A DNA stretch of 64,000 nt from Cellulomonas sp. URHD0024 (GTDB taxonomy: Bacteria > Actinomycetota > Actinomycetes > Actinomycetales > Cellulomonadaceae), in NCBI RefSeq assembly GCF_000426185.1, contig NZ_AUEW01000011.1, positions 118,972 to 182,971 of the forward strand. Reading direction: 5' to 3'. A model generated the notes under the pieces. The model saw only the letters and a list, made by a program, of their open reading frames with translations. It had not been told where the DNA came from and did no database searches. This document shows, piece after piece, positions 51,055 through 60,300 of the stretch. Position 1 is the first letter of the stretch. Every line of letters starts with the position of its first letter. The translations under genes and the position numbers were made by a program.

Positions 51055-52377
51055 ATGAGCGACACATCTCCCAGCCACCCGCCCGAGCTCCCGCCTCCGT
51101 CGATGCTCGCGCTCGGCAGGGTCGTCGAGGAGCACGGGTCACGGATCGTCGACCAGCCGGCGCGGGTCCGGGCGCTCCTGTCGGACGCGATGGGTGCCGC
51201 GTCCCGCGACGAGCGGTCGGTCATCGACGCTCTCGTGATCGCCGCCGAGGAGGGGGTCGGCGCGGACCTACGGCAACGCCGGTACGGCGAGGACACGGTG
51301 ACCGACGAGGAGCTCCTCGCGCGGCTCGAGGGCCGAGGGCTCTCGGTCGAGACGGCGAGCATGGCCGTCAGCGAGTGGGCTACCGCGCTGGGTGCGTACA
51401 CGAGCGTCCCTGCCCCGGTCTCGGACCCGCGACGCTCCGTCCCCGAGACGACCGGCCAGGTGTCGTCGTCGGACCCCGACCAGACCGACGTCATCGCCAC
51501 CTCCATGCTCGCCGACGTGTCCGAGGACGTCCTCGACGGCGATTCCGCCGTCCCGGAGGAGTCCGAGGTCGTCCCCGTCGTGAGCGCACCGTCGCACAGC
51601 CGACGTACGGCCCTCGTCGCGGGTCTCGCGCTCGCGCTGGTGCTGAGCGCCGCCGCCGTCGCGAACGCTTCCTTCGGCGCCGACGACGTCGACGCCGGCC
51701 CGACCGCCACGGCGAGCCACTCGGCGTCCAGCACACCGACCCGGACCCCGACCCCGACCCCGACCGTGGCCCCTGAGCCGTCGCCGACCACGGACCCCGC
51801 GGCCGCGGCTGCTGCGCAGGCTGCCGCTGACGCTGCCGCGGCCCAGGCCGCTGCGGATGCGGCGGCGGCGGCCGCTGCGCCGCCCACGGCCGGACGGGGC
51901 GGTGCAGCTGCGGGGTCCGGGTCCAAGAGCAAGGGGGGTGCGGCTCCCGCGGCCCCCGCGCCCGCAGCCCCTGCCGCGCCCGCCGCCCCCGCTGCGCCTG
52001 CTCCGGCTGCGCCTGCGCCGCCACCAGCGCCCGACCCGGTGGGCGTCGCGAAGAAGGCGATGACGCTTTCGAGCCGGAGCTACGAAGACACGGCCAAGGT
52101 CGATGCGGACGGATACCTGTACGACGTCACGATGGATGTCAACAAGATGCTCGTGAACGGCGGATCGGTGGCTCCCTACACGCTTCATGCCAGCCTCTCA
52201 GCCGGTCACGGTTCGGTCAGCTTCAGCGGCTCGACAATGGTGTTCTCGCCGCACCACAACGGTTACTACGAGGAGGTCGTCTCCATCTGGCTCACCGATC
52301 CGGCGACAGGCGCCAGAGGGAACACCGCGACCATCTCGATCATCATGAAGTGCAACGAGCTGTACACGTGCCACTGA
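51055..52377 (+). CDS. membrane protein with shared helical domain and C-terminal Ig-like domain
   Basis: 440 residues. N-terminal domain (about 18-115) almost identical in many stretches to that at 49613 (GRVVEEHGSRIV, RALLSDAMG, VIDALVIAAEEGVGADL). Then an acidic linker, one membrane helix (TALVAGLALALVLSAAAVA, about 183-202), a long Ala/Pro-rich spacer (about 220-325) and a C-terminal beta-rich domain (about 340-440; VSFSGSTMVFSPHHNGYYEE, VSIWLTDPATG) like a cadherin/Ig-type fold. The spacer could reach through the wall. Signal function inferred. Confidence 0.75.
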   Translation: MSDTSPSHPPELPPPSMLALGRVVEEHGSRIVDQPARVRALLSDAMGAASRDERSVIDALVIAAEEGVGADLRQRRYGEDTVTDEELLARLEGRGLSVETASMAVSEWATALGAYTSVPAPVSDPRRSVPETTGQVSSSDPDQTDVIATSMLADVSEDVLDGDSAVPEESEVVPVVSAPSHSRRTALVAGLALALVLSAAAVANASFGADDVDAGPTATASHSASSTPTRTPTPTPTVAPEPSPTTDPAAAAAAQAAADAAAAQAAADAAAAAAAPPTAGRGGAAAGSGSKSKGGAAPAAPAPAAPAAPAAPAAPAPAAPAPPPAPDPVGVAKKAMTLSSRSYEDTAKVDADGYLYDVTMDVNKMLVNGGSVAPYTLHASLSAGHGSVSFSGSTMVFSPHHNGYYEEVVSIWLTDPATGARGNTATISIIMKCNELYTCH

Positions 52378-52378
52378 C

Positions 52379-53368
52379 ATGACGAACGACGCCGAACACA
52401 TGGTCCGGTCGCTGCGGGCTGCGTTGGACGGACCCTTGGATGCCGTCACCGCTCGCCCGGGGCGTCTCAGGGCTCGCCTCAACGCCGAGCTTGGAAGTGC
52501 GGCTCACGAGCACCGCAGCGACGTTCACCTGCTCGTGGCCGCCGCGGATGAGCGGCTCCCGCAGGGTCTCGTCGCGGCACAGCCGCTCGACCCCCGTTCC
52601 GTGCAGGACGCTGCGCAGAGGCTCGCCGACCTGCGCGGCTGGTCGATCGCGTCGAGCCTCGAGGTCGTCGGGACCTGGGCACAGGCGCTCGGCCTGCCGG
52701 TCACGGAGCGGACGTCGTCGACGCCGGTGCCGACGACACCCCCCGAACCGCAGTCGAACCCGGCGCCGGGCCGCAGCATGCGGACCGGTGACGCGGCGAC
52801 GGCCGTGCCGACGGGTGTGGTGACGGAGGTGCCGTTCGACGAGGGCGCCGGAACGGAGGTCGCGGGACTGTCGTCCGTCGTCGTGTCGGAGATCGACGAC
52901 CCGCTCGCGTCGGTCGTCGGATGGCCGGCGACGACTGCGAACGACGCCCGGCGTGCGCGCTCGCTGGGCTACACCGCGACGCATGGTGCCTACCGGGCCG
53001 ACCGCGGCGTCGACCCGCGGTTCCGCTGGGTGATCCTCGGAGCAGCGCTCGCCCTCACCGGCGTCCTCCTGGCGGCCACGGGTGCGCTCGTGCCGTACCC
53101 GGTCGTCCTGGCCGCGGTCCTCGTCGTCAGCCTGATCCGCCCGGGCCTCCTCGTGGTCGACGACCTCGGCGTGCACTGGCACCCGTCGTCGCGCGGGAAG
53201 GGTGTGCTGGTCCCCTGGTCGGACGTCCGCGCGGACCCTGCGCGACCGGTGCTGGTGCTGCCGGTGGGGCGGATCTGGTGCAGGGCGGGCGTGCGGTCGG
53301 CCGTCGTGGCCGCGGTCCGGGCGGTCGGATCCGTGTCCGGCGCAGGGCAGCGGGGACCGGCGACGTGA
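52379..53368 (+). CDS. membrane protein, diverged member of the shared-domain family
   Basis: 329 residues. The N-terminus (about 8-110; GRLRARLNAELG, RSDVHLLVAAADERL, VVGTWAQALG) is a diverged copy of the domain in the two upstream proteins. After a linker, two adjacent membrane segments (WVILGAALALTGVLLAATGAL; VVLAAVLVVSLIRPGLLVV) and a short PH-like region (DDLGVHWHPSSRGKGVLVPWSDV) follow. The gene starts 1 bp after the previous stop, so it is co-translated. Function unknown. Confidence 0.75.
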   Translation: MTNDAEHMVRSLRAALDGPLDAVTARPGRLRARLNAELGSAAHEHRSDVHLLVAAADERLPQGLVAAQPLDPRSVQDAAQRLADLRGWSIASSLEVVGTWAQALGLPVTERTSSTPVPTTPPEPQSNPAPGRSMRTGDAATAVPTGVVTEVPFDEGAGTEVAGLSSVVVSEIDDPLASVVGWPATTANDARRARSLGYTATHGAYRADRGVDPRFRWVILGAALALTGVLLAATGALVPYPVVLAAVLVVSLIRPGLLVVDDLGVHWHPSSRGKGVLVPWSDVRADPARPVLVLPVGRIWCRAGVRSAVVAAVRAVGSVSGAGQRGPAT

Positions 53369-53373
53369 GGTCG

Positions 53374-54657
53374 TCAGCCGACGATGCGCGCAGTCACCCC
53401 GGCGATGCCGATCTGGGTCCCCGGGACCAGGGCGACGGTCTGGCCGGCCGTGACGGTCGTCGTGGACCGGCCGGGGACGTCGACCTGCCAGCTCAGCGGT
53501 CCGCTGTTGCGCAGGCCCCACAGGTCCTTGGTCGGGTGGCGGGTGACCTCGCCCAGCGTGATCTCCAGGTCGTAGTCGCGGTAGACGTGGTGACGCAGCA
53601 GCCGGGTGCCGTCGTTGAGGACGAGGGTCCGGTCCCCGACGACGAGCCTGACGGTCGCGCCGACGGACTCCCGGCAGCTCCAGCAGCGGACCTCTGCGCC
53701 GTCGTCGGTCGCGTTCTCGGTACCGCACCACGGGCACACGACGATGCCGGCGAGGAGCCGAGCCATCGACGAGCGCCAGACGCTCTCGCGCACGCGTCGG
53801 GACGGGTCCCTCAGGCCGGTGGTGAAGGACTGGACGAACAGCTGGTGGACGTACGGCGGGAACGTCGGCCAGTTGGCCAGGACGGACGCGTGCTCCACCG
53901 GGTCGGGACGGTTCGTGTCGTCCGCCGGGTCGAACACGAAGACCGGGTGCACCCCGAACAGGTCGTCCTCGGCCGCGCGGTCGAGGCACTCGAAGGCGAG
54001 CTCGCGGGCGCCGAGCAGCGGGTGGTGCACCATCAGCAGGTAGAACGTCAGCACGGCGAGGGAGTGCAGGTCGGTCGAGGTGCTCGGGCCGAGCTCCCGA
54101 CGGACGATCTCCGGCGCCATGAACCGACGGGTGCCCAGGACCACCCCGGGCTCGGCGCCGTCGACCCCGACGTTGTCGTTGTCGCAGATCAGAATCCGGC
54201 CGTCCCGCGGGTCGATGAAGACGTTCCCGAAGCTGATGTCGCGGTAGCAGAGCCCCTGCGAGTGCAGCTGCAGGAAGTTGTGCGCCAGGGCGAGGCAGGC
54301 CGCGACCACCGCGGACAGCGTGGCGGGCGCCCGGTTGCTCAGCACGTCGGAGAGCCGCACGAACTTCTCCGGGCGGATCGGCATGACGTACCCGAACGTG
54401 TCCGGGCCCTCGACGATGGCAGACGGCCACAGGAAGGCCGGACCGGGGCTGCCGCGCTCGACGAGGCGCCGCACGGAGGCCCGCGACGGCGTGCCGGCCG
54501 AGCCGGGCGTGTACCACTTGAGCGCGAGCCGCTGGATGGGGTCGTCGGCGCCGACCAGCTCGTAGACGACCCCCTGGCCGCCCTCGCCGAGAACGCGTCC
54601 GACGGTCCACACGGTGCTCTGGCGCGGCAGGCGCACGGTCTGGCCAAGGGTGAGCAC
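53374..54657 (-). CDS. Ser/Thr protein kinase with zinc ribbon and FHA-like tail
   Basis: 427 residues. Kinase lobe: glycine loop GEGGQGVVYEL, lysine in LALKWYTP, catalytic loop YRDISFGNVF (about 135-145, HRD replaced by YRD), metal loop ICDNDNVG (about 160, DFG replaced by DND) and APE in RFMAPEIV. A zinc ribbon follows (CPWCGTE ... CWSC, about 303-325), then a C-terminal FHA-like beta domain (about 340-427; GEVTRHPTKDLWGLRNSGPLSW). The Asp residues needed for catalysis and metal are kept. It is divergent from the VWA and PP2C genes, making the TerY-P-like triad. GTG start at 54657. Confidence 0.87.
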   Translation of the reverse strand: MLTLGQTVRLPRQSTVWTVGRVLGEGGQGVVYELVGADDPIQRLALKWYTPGSAGTPSRASVRRLVERGSPGPAFLWPSAIVEGPDTFGYVMPIRPEKFVRLSDVLSNRAPATLSAVVAACLALAHNFLQLHSQGLCYRDISFGNVFIDPRDGRILICDNDNVGVDGAEPGVVLGTRRFMAPEIVRRELGPSTSTDLHSLAVLTFYLLMVHHPLLGARELAFECLDRAAEDDLFGVHPVFVFDPADDTNRPDPVEHASVLANWPTFPPYVHQLFVQSFTTGLRDPSRRVRESVWRSSMARLLAGIVVCPWCGTENATDDGAEVRCWSCRESVGATVRLVVGDRTLVLNDGTRLLRHHVYRDYDLEITLGEVTRHPTKDLWGLRNSGPLSWQVDVPGRSTTTVTAGQTVALVPGTQIGIAGVTARIVG

Positions 54658-54721
54658 GGTGCCATTGTCAGGGTGGGCCCGATGCGGTCACAAGGACGAA
54701 CTACGAAGGGTGCGTGCCCCC

Positions 54722-55399
54722 ATGGCTGACCGACCGGGGGCCGCGCTGGCGCGCCGCCCGCTGCACTTCGTCCTGCTGGTGGACTGCTCGGGATCGATGG
54801 CCGCCGACGGCAAGATGCAGGCGCTGAACAACGCGGTCCGGGAGGCGCTCCCGCACCTCGTCGACGTCGCCGGTGCCAACCCGCACGCCGAGATGCTCGT
54901 GCGCGCGATCGCGTTCTCGTCCGGTGCGCGCTGGCACGTCGCGGAGCCGACCCCCGTCGACGAGCTCGCCTGGCCCGACGTGACCAGCGGCGGCTACACC
55001 GACCTCGGCGCGGCCATCGACCTGCTCCGCAGCGCACTGACGGTGCCCCCGATGCAGTCGCGCGCGCTCCCTCCGGCGATCGTGCTGATCTCCGACGGGA
55101 TGCCGACCGACGAGTACGAGCGTTCCCTCGGTGCGCTGCTCGACGAACCCTGGGGTGCACGGTCCGTCCGGATGGCGGTCGGGATCGGTCGGGACTGCGA
55201 CCACGAGATGCTCATGCGCTTCATGGGCGGTGGTGAACCGGCGATGGCGAGCAACCCCGAGCAGCTCGTTGCCGCGATCCGCTGGGCGTCCATGCACGTG
55301 TCGCGCGTGGCGTCCGAGGCGCCGGGCGACGAGACCGAGATCCCCGTGCGCGGTGGGCCGCGGGTCGTGGCCGAGTCCACCTCCGAGGTCGTCTGGTGA
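54722..55399 (+). CDS. VWA domain protein (TerY-like)
   Basis: 225 residues. Von Willebrand A domain with the MIDAS start LVDCSGSM, the threonine in GGYTDLG and the aspartate in ISDGMPTDE, so it is expected to bind a divalent metal. Together with the PP2C phosphatase and the kinase beside it, it matches the TerY/PP2C/kinase triad described in Ter-type stress systems. The stop overlaps the next start (GTGA). Likely an adaptor or target. Confidence 0.88.
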   Translation: MADRPGAALARRPLHFVLLVDCSGSMAADGKMQALNNAVREALPHLVDVAGANPHAEMLVRAIAFSSGARWHVAEPTPVDELAWPDVTSGGYTDLGAAIDLLRSALTVPPMQSRALPPAIVLISDGMPTDEYERSLGALLDEPWGARSVRMAVGIGRDCDHEMLMRFMGGGEPAMASNPEQLVAAIRWASMHVSRVASEAPGDETEIPVRGGPRVVAESTSEVVW

Positions 55400-56247
55400 C
55401 CGACGTCCTGCTGCGCACGCCCCGATGGGAGGTCGTCGGCGCGAGCGTCCGCGGCGCGGCGCACGAGCGGGACGGGCGGCCCAACCAGGACGCGTTCGCC
55501 GCGCTCCCGCTCCCCGACGGTGGTGTGGCGGTCGCGGTCGCGGACGGGCACGGCGGGAAACGGTACGTCCGCAGTGCCGCAGGGTCACGGATCGCGGTCG
55601 AGGTCGCGTCGCGGCTGGCTGTCCAGGTCTTCGCGCGACGGCACTCCCACCGTGAGCTGGACCTGCGGGCGCTCGCCGCGGCGATCGTCGACGAGTGGCG
55701 CACCCGCGTCCTGCGCGATCTCGACGAGAACCCGTTCGAGCCCGGGGAGTCGATCGACGGCGTCGACCTGTCCGGGTCTCCGCTGGTCGCCTACGGGGCC
55801 ACCTGCCTCCTGGCGGTCGTGTGCGCCCACGGTGCGACGCTGCTCCAGCTCGGGGACGGGGACATCGTCGTCCTCGACGGGACCGCCGTGTCCACCCCGG
55901 TGCCGGGCGACGGTCGTCTCGTCGGTGGGGTGACGACGAGCCTGTGCACGGGAACGGCGGCCGCGGACACCCGCTGCGCGGTGCTGGCCGACCGGGACGT
56001 CTCGCTCGTCCTGCTGGCCACCGACGGCTACTCCAACTCGTTCGCCGACGACGACTGGAGCGACCAGGTGCTCCCGGACATCGCGCGACGGATCCGGGCC
56101 GACGGCGCCTCGGCCGTCGCGACTGACCTGCCCGGCTGGATCGCCGAGTCGGCGTCGGTCGGCGGTGACGACACGACGGTCGTGGTGCTGGCCCGCGTCC
56201 TGCGGGTCGAGCGCCGACGGTTCCTGCGGCGCCGGACGACCCCGTGA
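55396..56247 (+). CDS. PP2C-type protein phosphatase
   Basis: 283 residues with PPM motifs GRPNQDAFA (metal Asp), VADGHGG, YGATCLLAVV, LGDGDIVVL, ATDGYSNSF and GDDTTVVVL, in the correct order. It removes phosphate from Ser/Thr and opposes the neighbouring kinase. Translationally coupled at both ends (GTGA overlaps). Cytoplasmic; no membrane segment. Confidence 0.92.
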   Translation: MTDVLLRTPRWEVVGASVRGAAHERDGRPNQDAFAALPLPDGGVAVAVADGHGGKRYVRSAAGSRIAVEVASRLAVQVFARRHSHRELDLRALAAAIVDEWRTRVLRDLDENPFEPGESIDGVDLSGSPLVAYGATCLLAVVCAHGATLLQLGDGDIVVLDGTAVSTPVPGDGRLVGGVTTSLCTGTAAADTRCAVLADRDVSLVLLATDGYSNSFADDDWSDQVLPDIARRIRADGASAVATDLPGWIAESASVGGDDTTVVVLARVLRVERRRFLRRRTTP

Positions 56248-57371
56248 GCGCCGGGATCACCTTGCTCGGGCCGGTCGCGCTCGTCGGGCCGGACGGGCCG
56301 GTCCACCTGGCGGGCAGGCTGCCTCGCGCCGTCCTCGCGCGGCTCGCGCTGTCGACCGGCAGGGTGGTCGCGACGTCGGCCCTCGTCGACGACCTGTGGC
56401 CGGACGCGCCGCCGGCGCGAGCGGTGAACGCCCTGCAGGTGTACGTCGCCGGGTTGCGCAAGTCGCTCGCCGCCGCCGGGCTCGACGGGGCGTTGGCCAC
56501 GGTCGCGCCGGGCTACCGTCTCGACGTCCCGGCACGGTCGCTCGACATCGCGCGAGTCCGTGACGGGCGTCGCGCTGCGACGGCCGCAGCCCGCGCGGGT
56601 GACGTCGACGGCGCACTCGTCGCCTGTCGGACGGCGTTGGGGGAGTGGCGCGGCGAGCCGTTCGCCGACCTCCTGGACCTACCGTTCGCGCGCGTCGCGG
56701 CCACGGCCTGGCAGACGGAGCGCGTAGAGCTCGTCGAGGAGCTCGCGCAGCACGCGCTCTCGCTCGGTCGTCTGGACGGACTCGTGCACGAGCTCGAGCA
56801 GGTCGCGGCCGACAACCCGGTGCGTGAGCGGCTGTGGGGGCAGCTCGCGCTCGCCCTCTACCGGCGGGGCGACCAGGTCGGCGCGCTCGCGGCGGTCAGG
56901 ACCGTCAAGGAGCGTCTCGCGGAGGACCTGGGGATCGATCCGGGTCCTGAGCTGCGCGACCTCGAGGTGCGGATCCTTCGGCAGGGTGAGTCGCTCGTGG
57001 GCGGGGTAGCGGGTCCCGCCCGCGGTGTGGCGTCGTCCATATCGACGACATCCGCGCAGACGGTCGCCCACGACGACCTGCAGGTCGGGTCGGCGCAGGT
57101 CGTGATGCCGGACGGCACGGTCGTCCCGCTCGTGCGGGTGCGGTCGCTGATCGGGCGCCAGGACGGGTGCCACATCAGGGTCCGGGACTCGGACGTCAGC
57201 CGCCGGCACGCGGCCATCGTCGCGTCTGCCGGTGGGCACGCCCTCGAGGACCTGGGCTCCACGAACGGCAGCTATGTGAACGGGGTGCTGGTGGATCGCC
57301 AGGTGCTCGCCGACGGCGACCGCATCGAGGTCGGCAACGCCGTCCTGCGGTATCACGCCGTCAGTCCCTGA
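56244..57371 (+). CDS. EmbR-like SARP transcription factor with FHA domain
   Basis: 375 residues: OmpR-type winged helix (about 1-90; LLGPVALVGPDGPV; VDDLWPDAPPARAVNALQVYV), bacterial transcriptional activation domain (about 95-240; GEWRGEPFADLLDLPFARV), then FHA (about 275-370; SLIGRQDGCHIRV, SDVSRRHAAI, DLGSTNGSYVNG). EmbR of mycobacteria has the same order and is activated by a Ser/Thr kinase. SARPs bind heptamers repeated every 11 bp, like the CTTCAG sites at 49473, 50907 and 61924. Coupled to the phosphatase gene. Its 3' end overlaps the EssC-like gene by 11 bp. Confidence 0.92.
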   Translation: MSAGITLLGPVALVGPDGPVHLAGRLPRAVLARLALSTGRVVATSALVDDLWPDAPPARAVNALQVYVAGLRKSLAAAGLDGALATVAPGYRLDVPARSLDIARVRDGRRAATAAARAGDVDGALVACRTALGEWRGEPFADLLDLPFARVAATAWQTERVELVEELAQHALSLGRLDGLVHELEQVAADNPVRERLWGQLALALYRRGDQVGALAAVRTVKERLAEDLGIDPGPELRDLEVRILRQGESLVGGVAGPARGVASSISTTSAQTVAHDDLQVGSAQVVMPDGTVVPLVRVRSLIGRQDGCHIRVRDSDVSRRHAAIVASAGGHALEDLGSTNGSYVNGVLVDRQVLADGDRIEVGNAVLRYHAVSP

Positions 57372-60300
57372 GCACCTGCAGCTCGAGGCTGGCCCCCCGC
57401 GAGACGAGGTGCCCGCGGCCCGGTGGGACGGTTCCGCGGGCGGCGGGCAGGCGCACCTCGAGCACGTGACCGGCCTGGGCGCCGGGGCCGAGCACGATCG
57501 CGGTCCGCAGGCTGCCCAGGTAGCGCGTCCAGCCGTCGAAGCTGCGCGCCCAGTCGGTGGTCCGCGCCGCCACGAACGCACGCAGCCCCGTGTCGCGGGC
57601 GGCGCGCAGCGCCCGTTCCGTGCGGTCGGAGGTGCGTGCGGGCCAGGACTCGGCGTCGTCCACGAGAACCACCAGCCCCGCGGGCGCGCTCTCGCACGCA
57701 TCCAGAAGTGCGTCGACGTCGTCGGGCGTGGTGGCGAACACGATGCAACGCGGGTCGTCTCGCATCACCGAGAGCGGTCCCGTGCGCGGTGCGAAGACAG
57801 CGAACCGGGTCTCGGCAGGGGCGCCTGCGGCGATGGTCGCCAGAGCCGTGCTGCGGCCGGTGCTGGACTCGCCGAGCACGAGCACGTGCTCACCCACCCG
57901 CACCGGGTCGAGGGTGAGCGGCTCGAGCTCGGGGCCGCCGACCCCGCACGTCCACGCGGCGGCCGGACCACCGGTACGCAGCGTCAGCCCGGCGCGGGAC
58001 AGGTCGAGAGGCATCCGCTCGACCGGCCGCGGGCCCCCGAGGGCCACCTGGCCGGTCGGCGACGCCGCCGGAAGGTGCGGGCGGACCACCTGCACCTCGA
58101 TGCCGTCCGCCACGAGTCCCCGTCCGGCGACCGCCGGGGGGAGGTCGTCGGCGCCCACACGCACGTCGAGCGCGGCGTAGTCGGCGCGGTCCGCGGCCCG
58201 CAGCATCAACCGTGGTCCGAACGCCGCAGACGTCACGACGCGCAGGTCGTGCGGCTGAGTCGTGGCGACCGCCAGGTGGAGCCCGACGCCCCGGCCGGCT
58301 CCGACGAGAGACTGGAGCACCTGAGCACCGCGACCGTCGTCGAGGTCCTCGGTCGCCTCCTTGAACATGGCGTAGTCGTCGATCAGCAGGAGGATGCGTG
58401 GTGCGTTCGCGGGTCGGTAGGTGCGTCGCTCCTCGACCGTCCGCGAGAGCCGTCCGAGCAGCCGGTCGAGTCGCTCGCGGTCGTCGACGCCGACGACGGC
58501 CGCCGTGTGCGGAAGCGCGAGCAGCGGGTCCAGCCCGCCACGCGCATCGAGCGCGTACACGTGCAGTGCGTCGGGCCCTGCGCGGCCGGCGAGGTCCGTG
58601 GCCACCCGGAGCAACGTCGTCGTCCGGCCCGATCGGGGTGCGCCCGTGACCAGCAGGTGCCCGGCGTCCAGGTCCGGCGTCCAGGTGGTGCGGCGCTGGA
58701 GTGCGGGCTGGTCGGCTAGGGCGAGCAGAACCTGGGTCGGTCCGGGCTCCGTCGCGGCGGGTAGGTCGTCGTCCGTGACCGACTCGGGCAACGGCGCGAG
58801 CCAGAGCGGCTGGGCCGCAGGTGCGCCGACCTCGAGGATCACCTCGACGAGACGGTCGAGCTCGCGCACCGCACCCCGAGGCGTTGCCGCCGACCGGGCG
58901 CGTGCAGGTCGTTCGTCGGCGAGCGGTCGGACGCTCGCAGCGACGCGTCCCTGCTGGACCAGCCGGGTGATCCGCGCGGTCTGGAACTCGACGACCGTCT
59001 CCTCCGCCCCACGACGCACAAGTCCCCGGCCCGGCGCGTCGACGGGGATCCGCGCGCCGTCGCGGCTCCCGATGATCTCCAGCGACTCCATCTCGTTGAC
59101 CACGCGAAGGCACAGCCAGAGGTTGGTGTTCGCGCGCAGGGCGGGCGTCACCACGCCTGCAGGGCTCTGCGTCGCGAGGACCAGGTGGACCCCGAGGCTG
59201 CGGCCCTGCGTGGCGACGTTGTCGAGCCGTGCTCGTACCTCGGGTTGCTGCTGGACGAGCAGCGCGAACTCGTCGATCACGACGACGAGCAGCGCCAGGG
59301 GATCGCGGTCGGGCAGCTCTTCGTACGCCGAGATGTCGGCGCATCCCGCCGCGGCGAGCAGCCGCTTGCGCCGCGTGATCTCGGCCTCGAGCGCGACGAA
59401 TGCGCGCCGGGCGAGCCGGGAGTCGGCCTCCAGGTCGGTGACGAGCCCGACCACATGGGGCAGCGAGGCGATCCGGTTGAACGTCGCACCGCCCTTGTAG
59501 TCGATGAGGAACAGGGTGAGCCGGTCCGGGGGATAGCCGGCGACGAGCGAGGCCAGCAGGGAGGCGAGCAGCTCGCTCTTGCCGGAGCCGGTCGTGCCTG
59601 CGACCACCGCATGCGGTCCGTCGGCTCGCAGATCGATCTCGACGGGTGTCGAGCGTTGGTCGACGCCGAGGACGCCGGTCGGCACCTGGCGCGCGTGGTC
59701 CTTCCAGCTCCGCAGCACGTCGTCGCGCGACAGGGCCGGGAGCCCTGCGAGGTCGAGCAGCCCGGTGGACGCGGTCCGACCACCGGTCCGGGCGCGCGGG
59801 TCGGAGAACCGGCCCAGGGCGAGCGCCAGGCCGGCGGCCCGTGCCGGGTCGGCCGCGACGGGTGCGAGGTGCCCGACGGCGTCGGGGAGGCCGGACGGGT
59901 CGGCGCGGCGGTCGGCCACCCGCAGGCGTACGTCCACCTCGGCGGGCAGGTCGCGTTCTTCGTCGGCCAGCACGACGAGCAGTCCTCGGTCCGCGGTCCA
60001 GAGCCGGAGCACGTCGCTGGCCTCGGGTACCGCGGACCGGGACAGGATCACGAGCCGACGGGTCGACCACGACCCGGCGCGCAGGTCGCTCTCGAGCCGC
60101 GACAACGACGCGCGGCACTCCTCGACGGTCCGAGGCAGTGCCTGCTCCGGAGCTGCGACGACGTGCGGCAGCCACCGCATCCACCCGTAGTCCTCGCCCC
60201 AGCCGACCGCCTGCAGACCCAACGCTGACGGGGCGTGCAGGACAGCGGCCTCGAGCACCAGGTGGGCGACGAGGTCCTGCACCTCCCCACGCCGGCCCCA

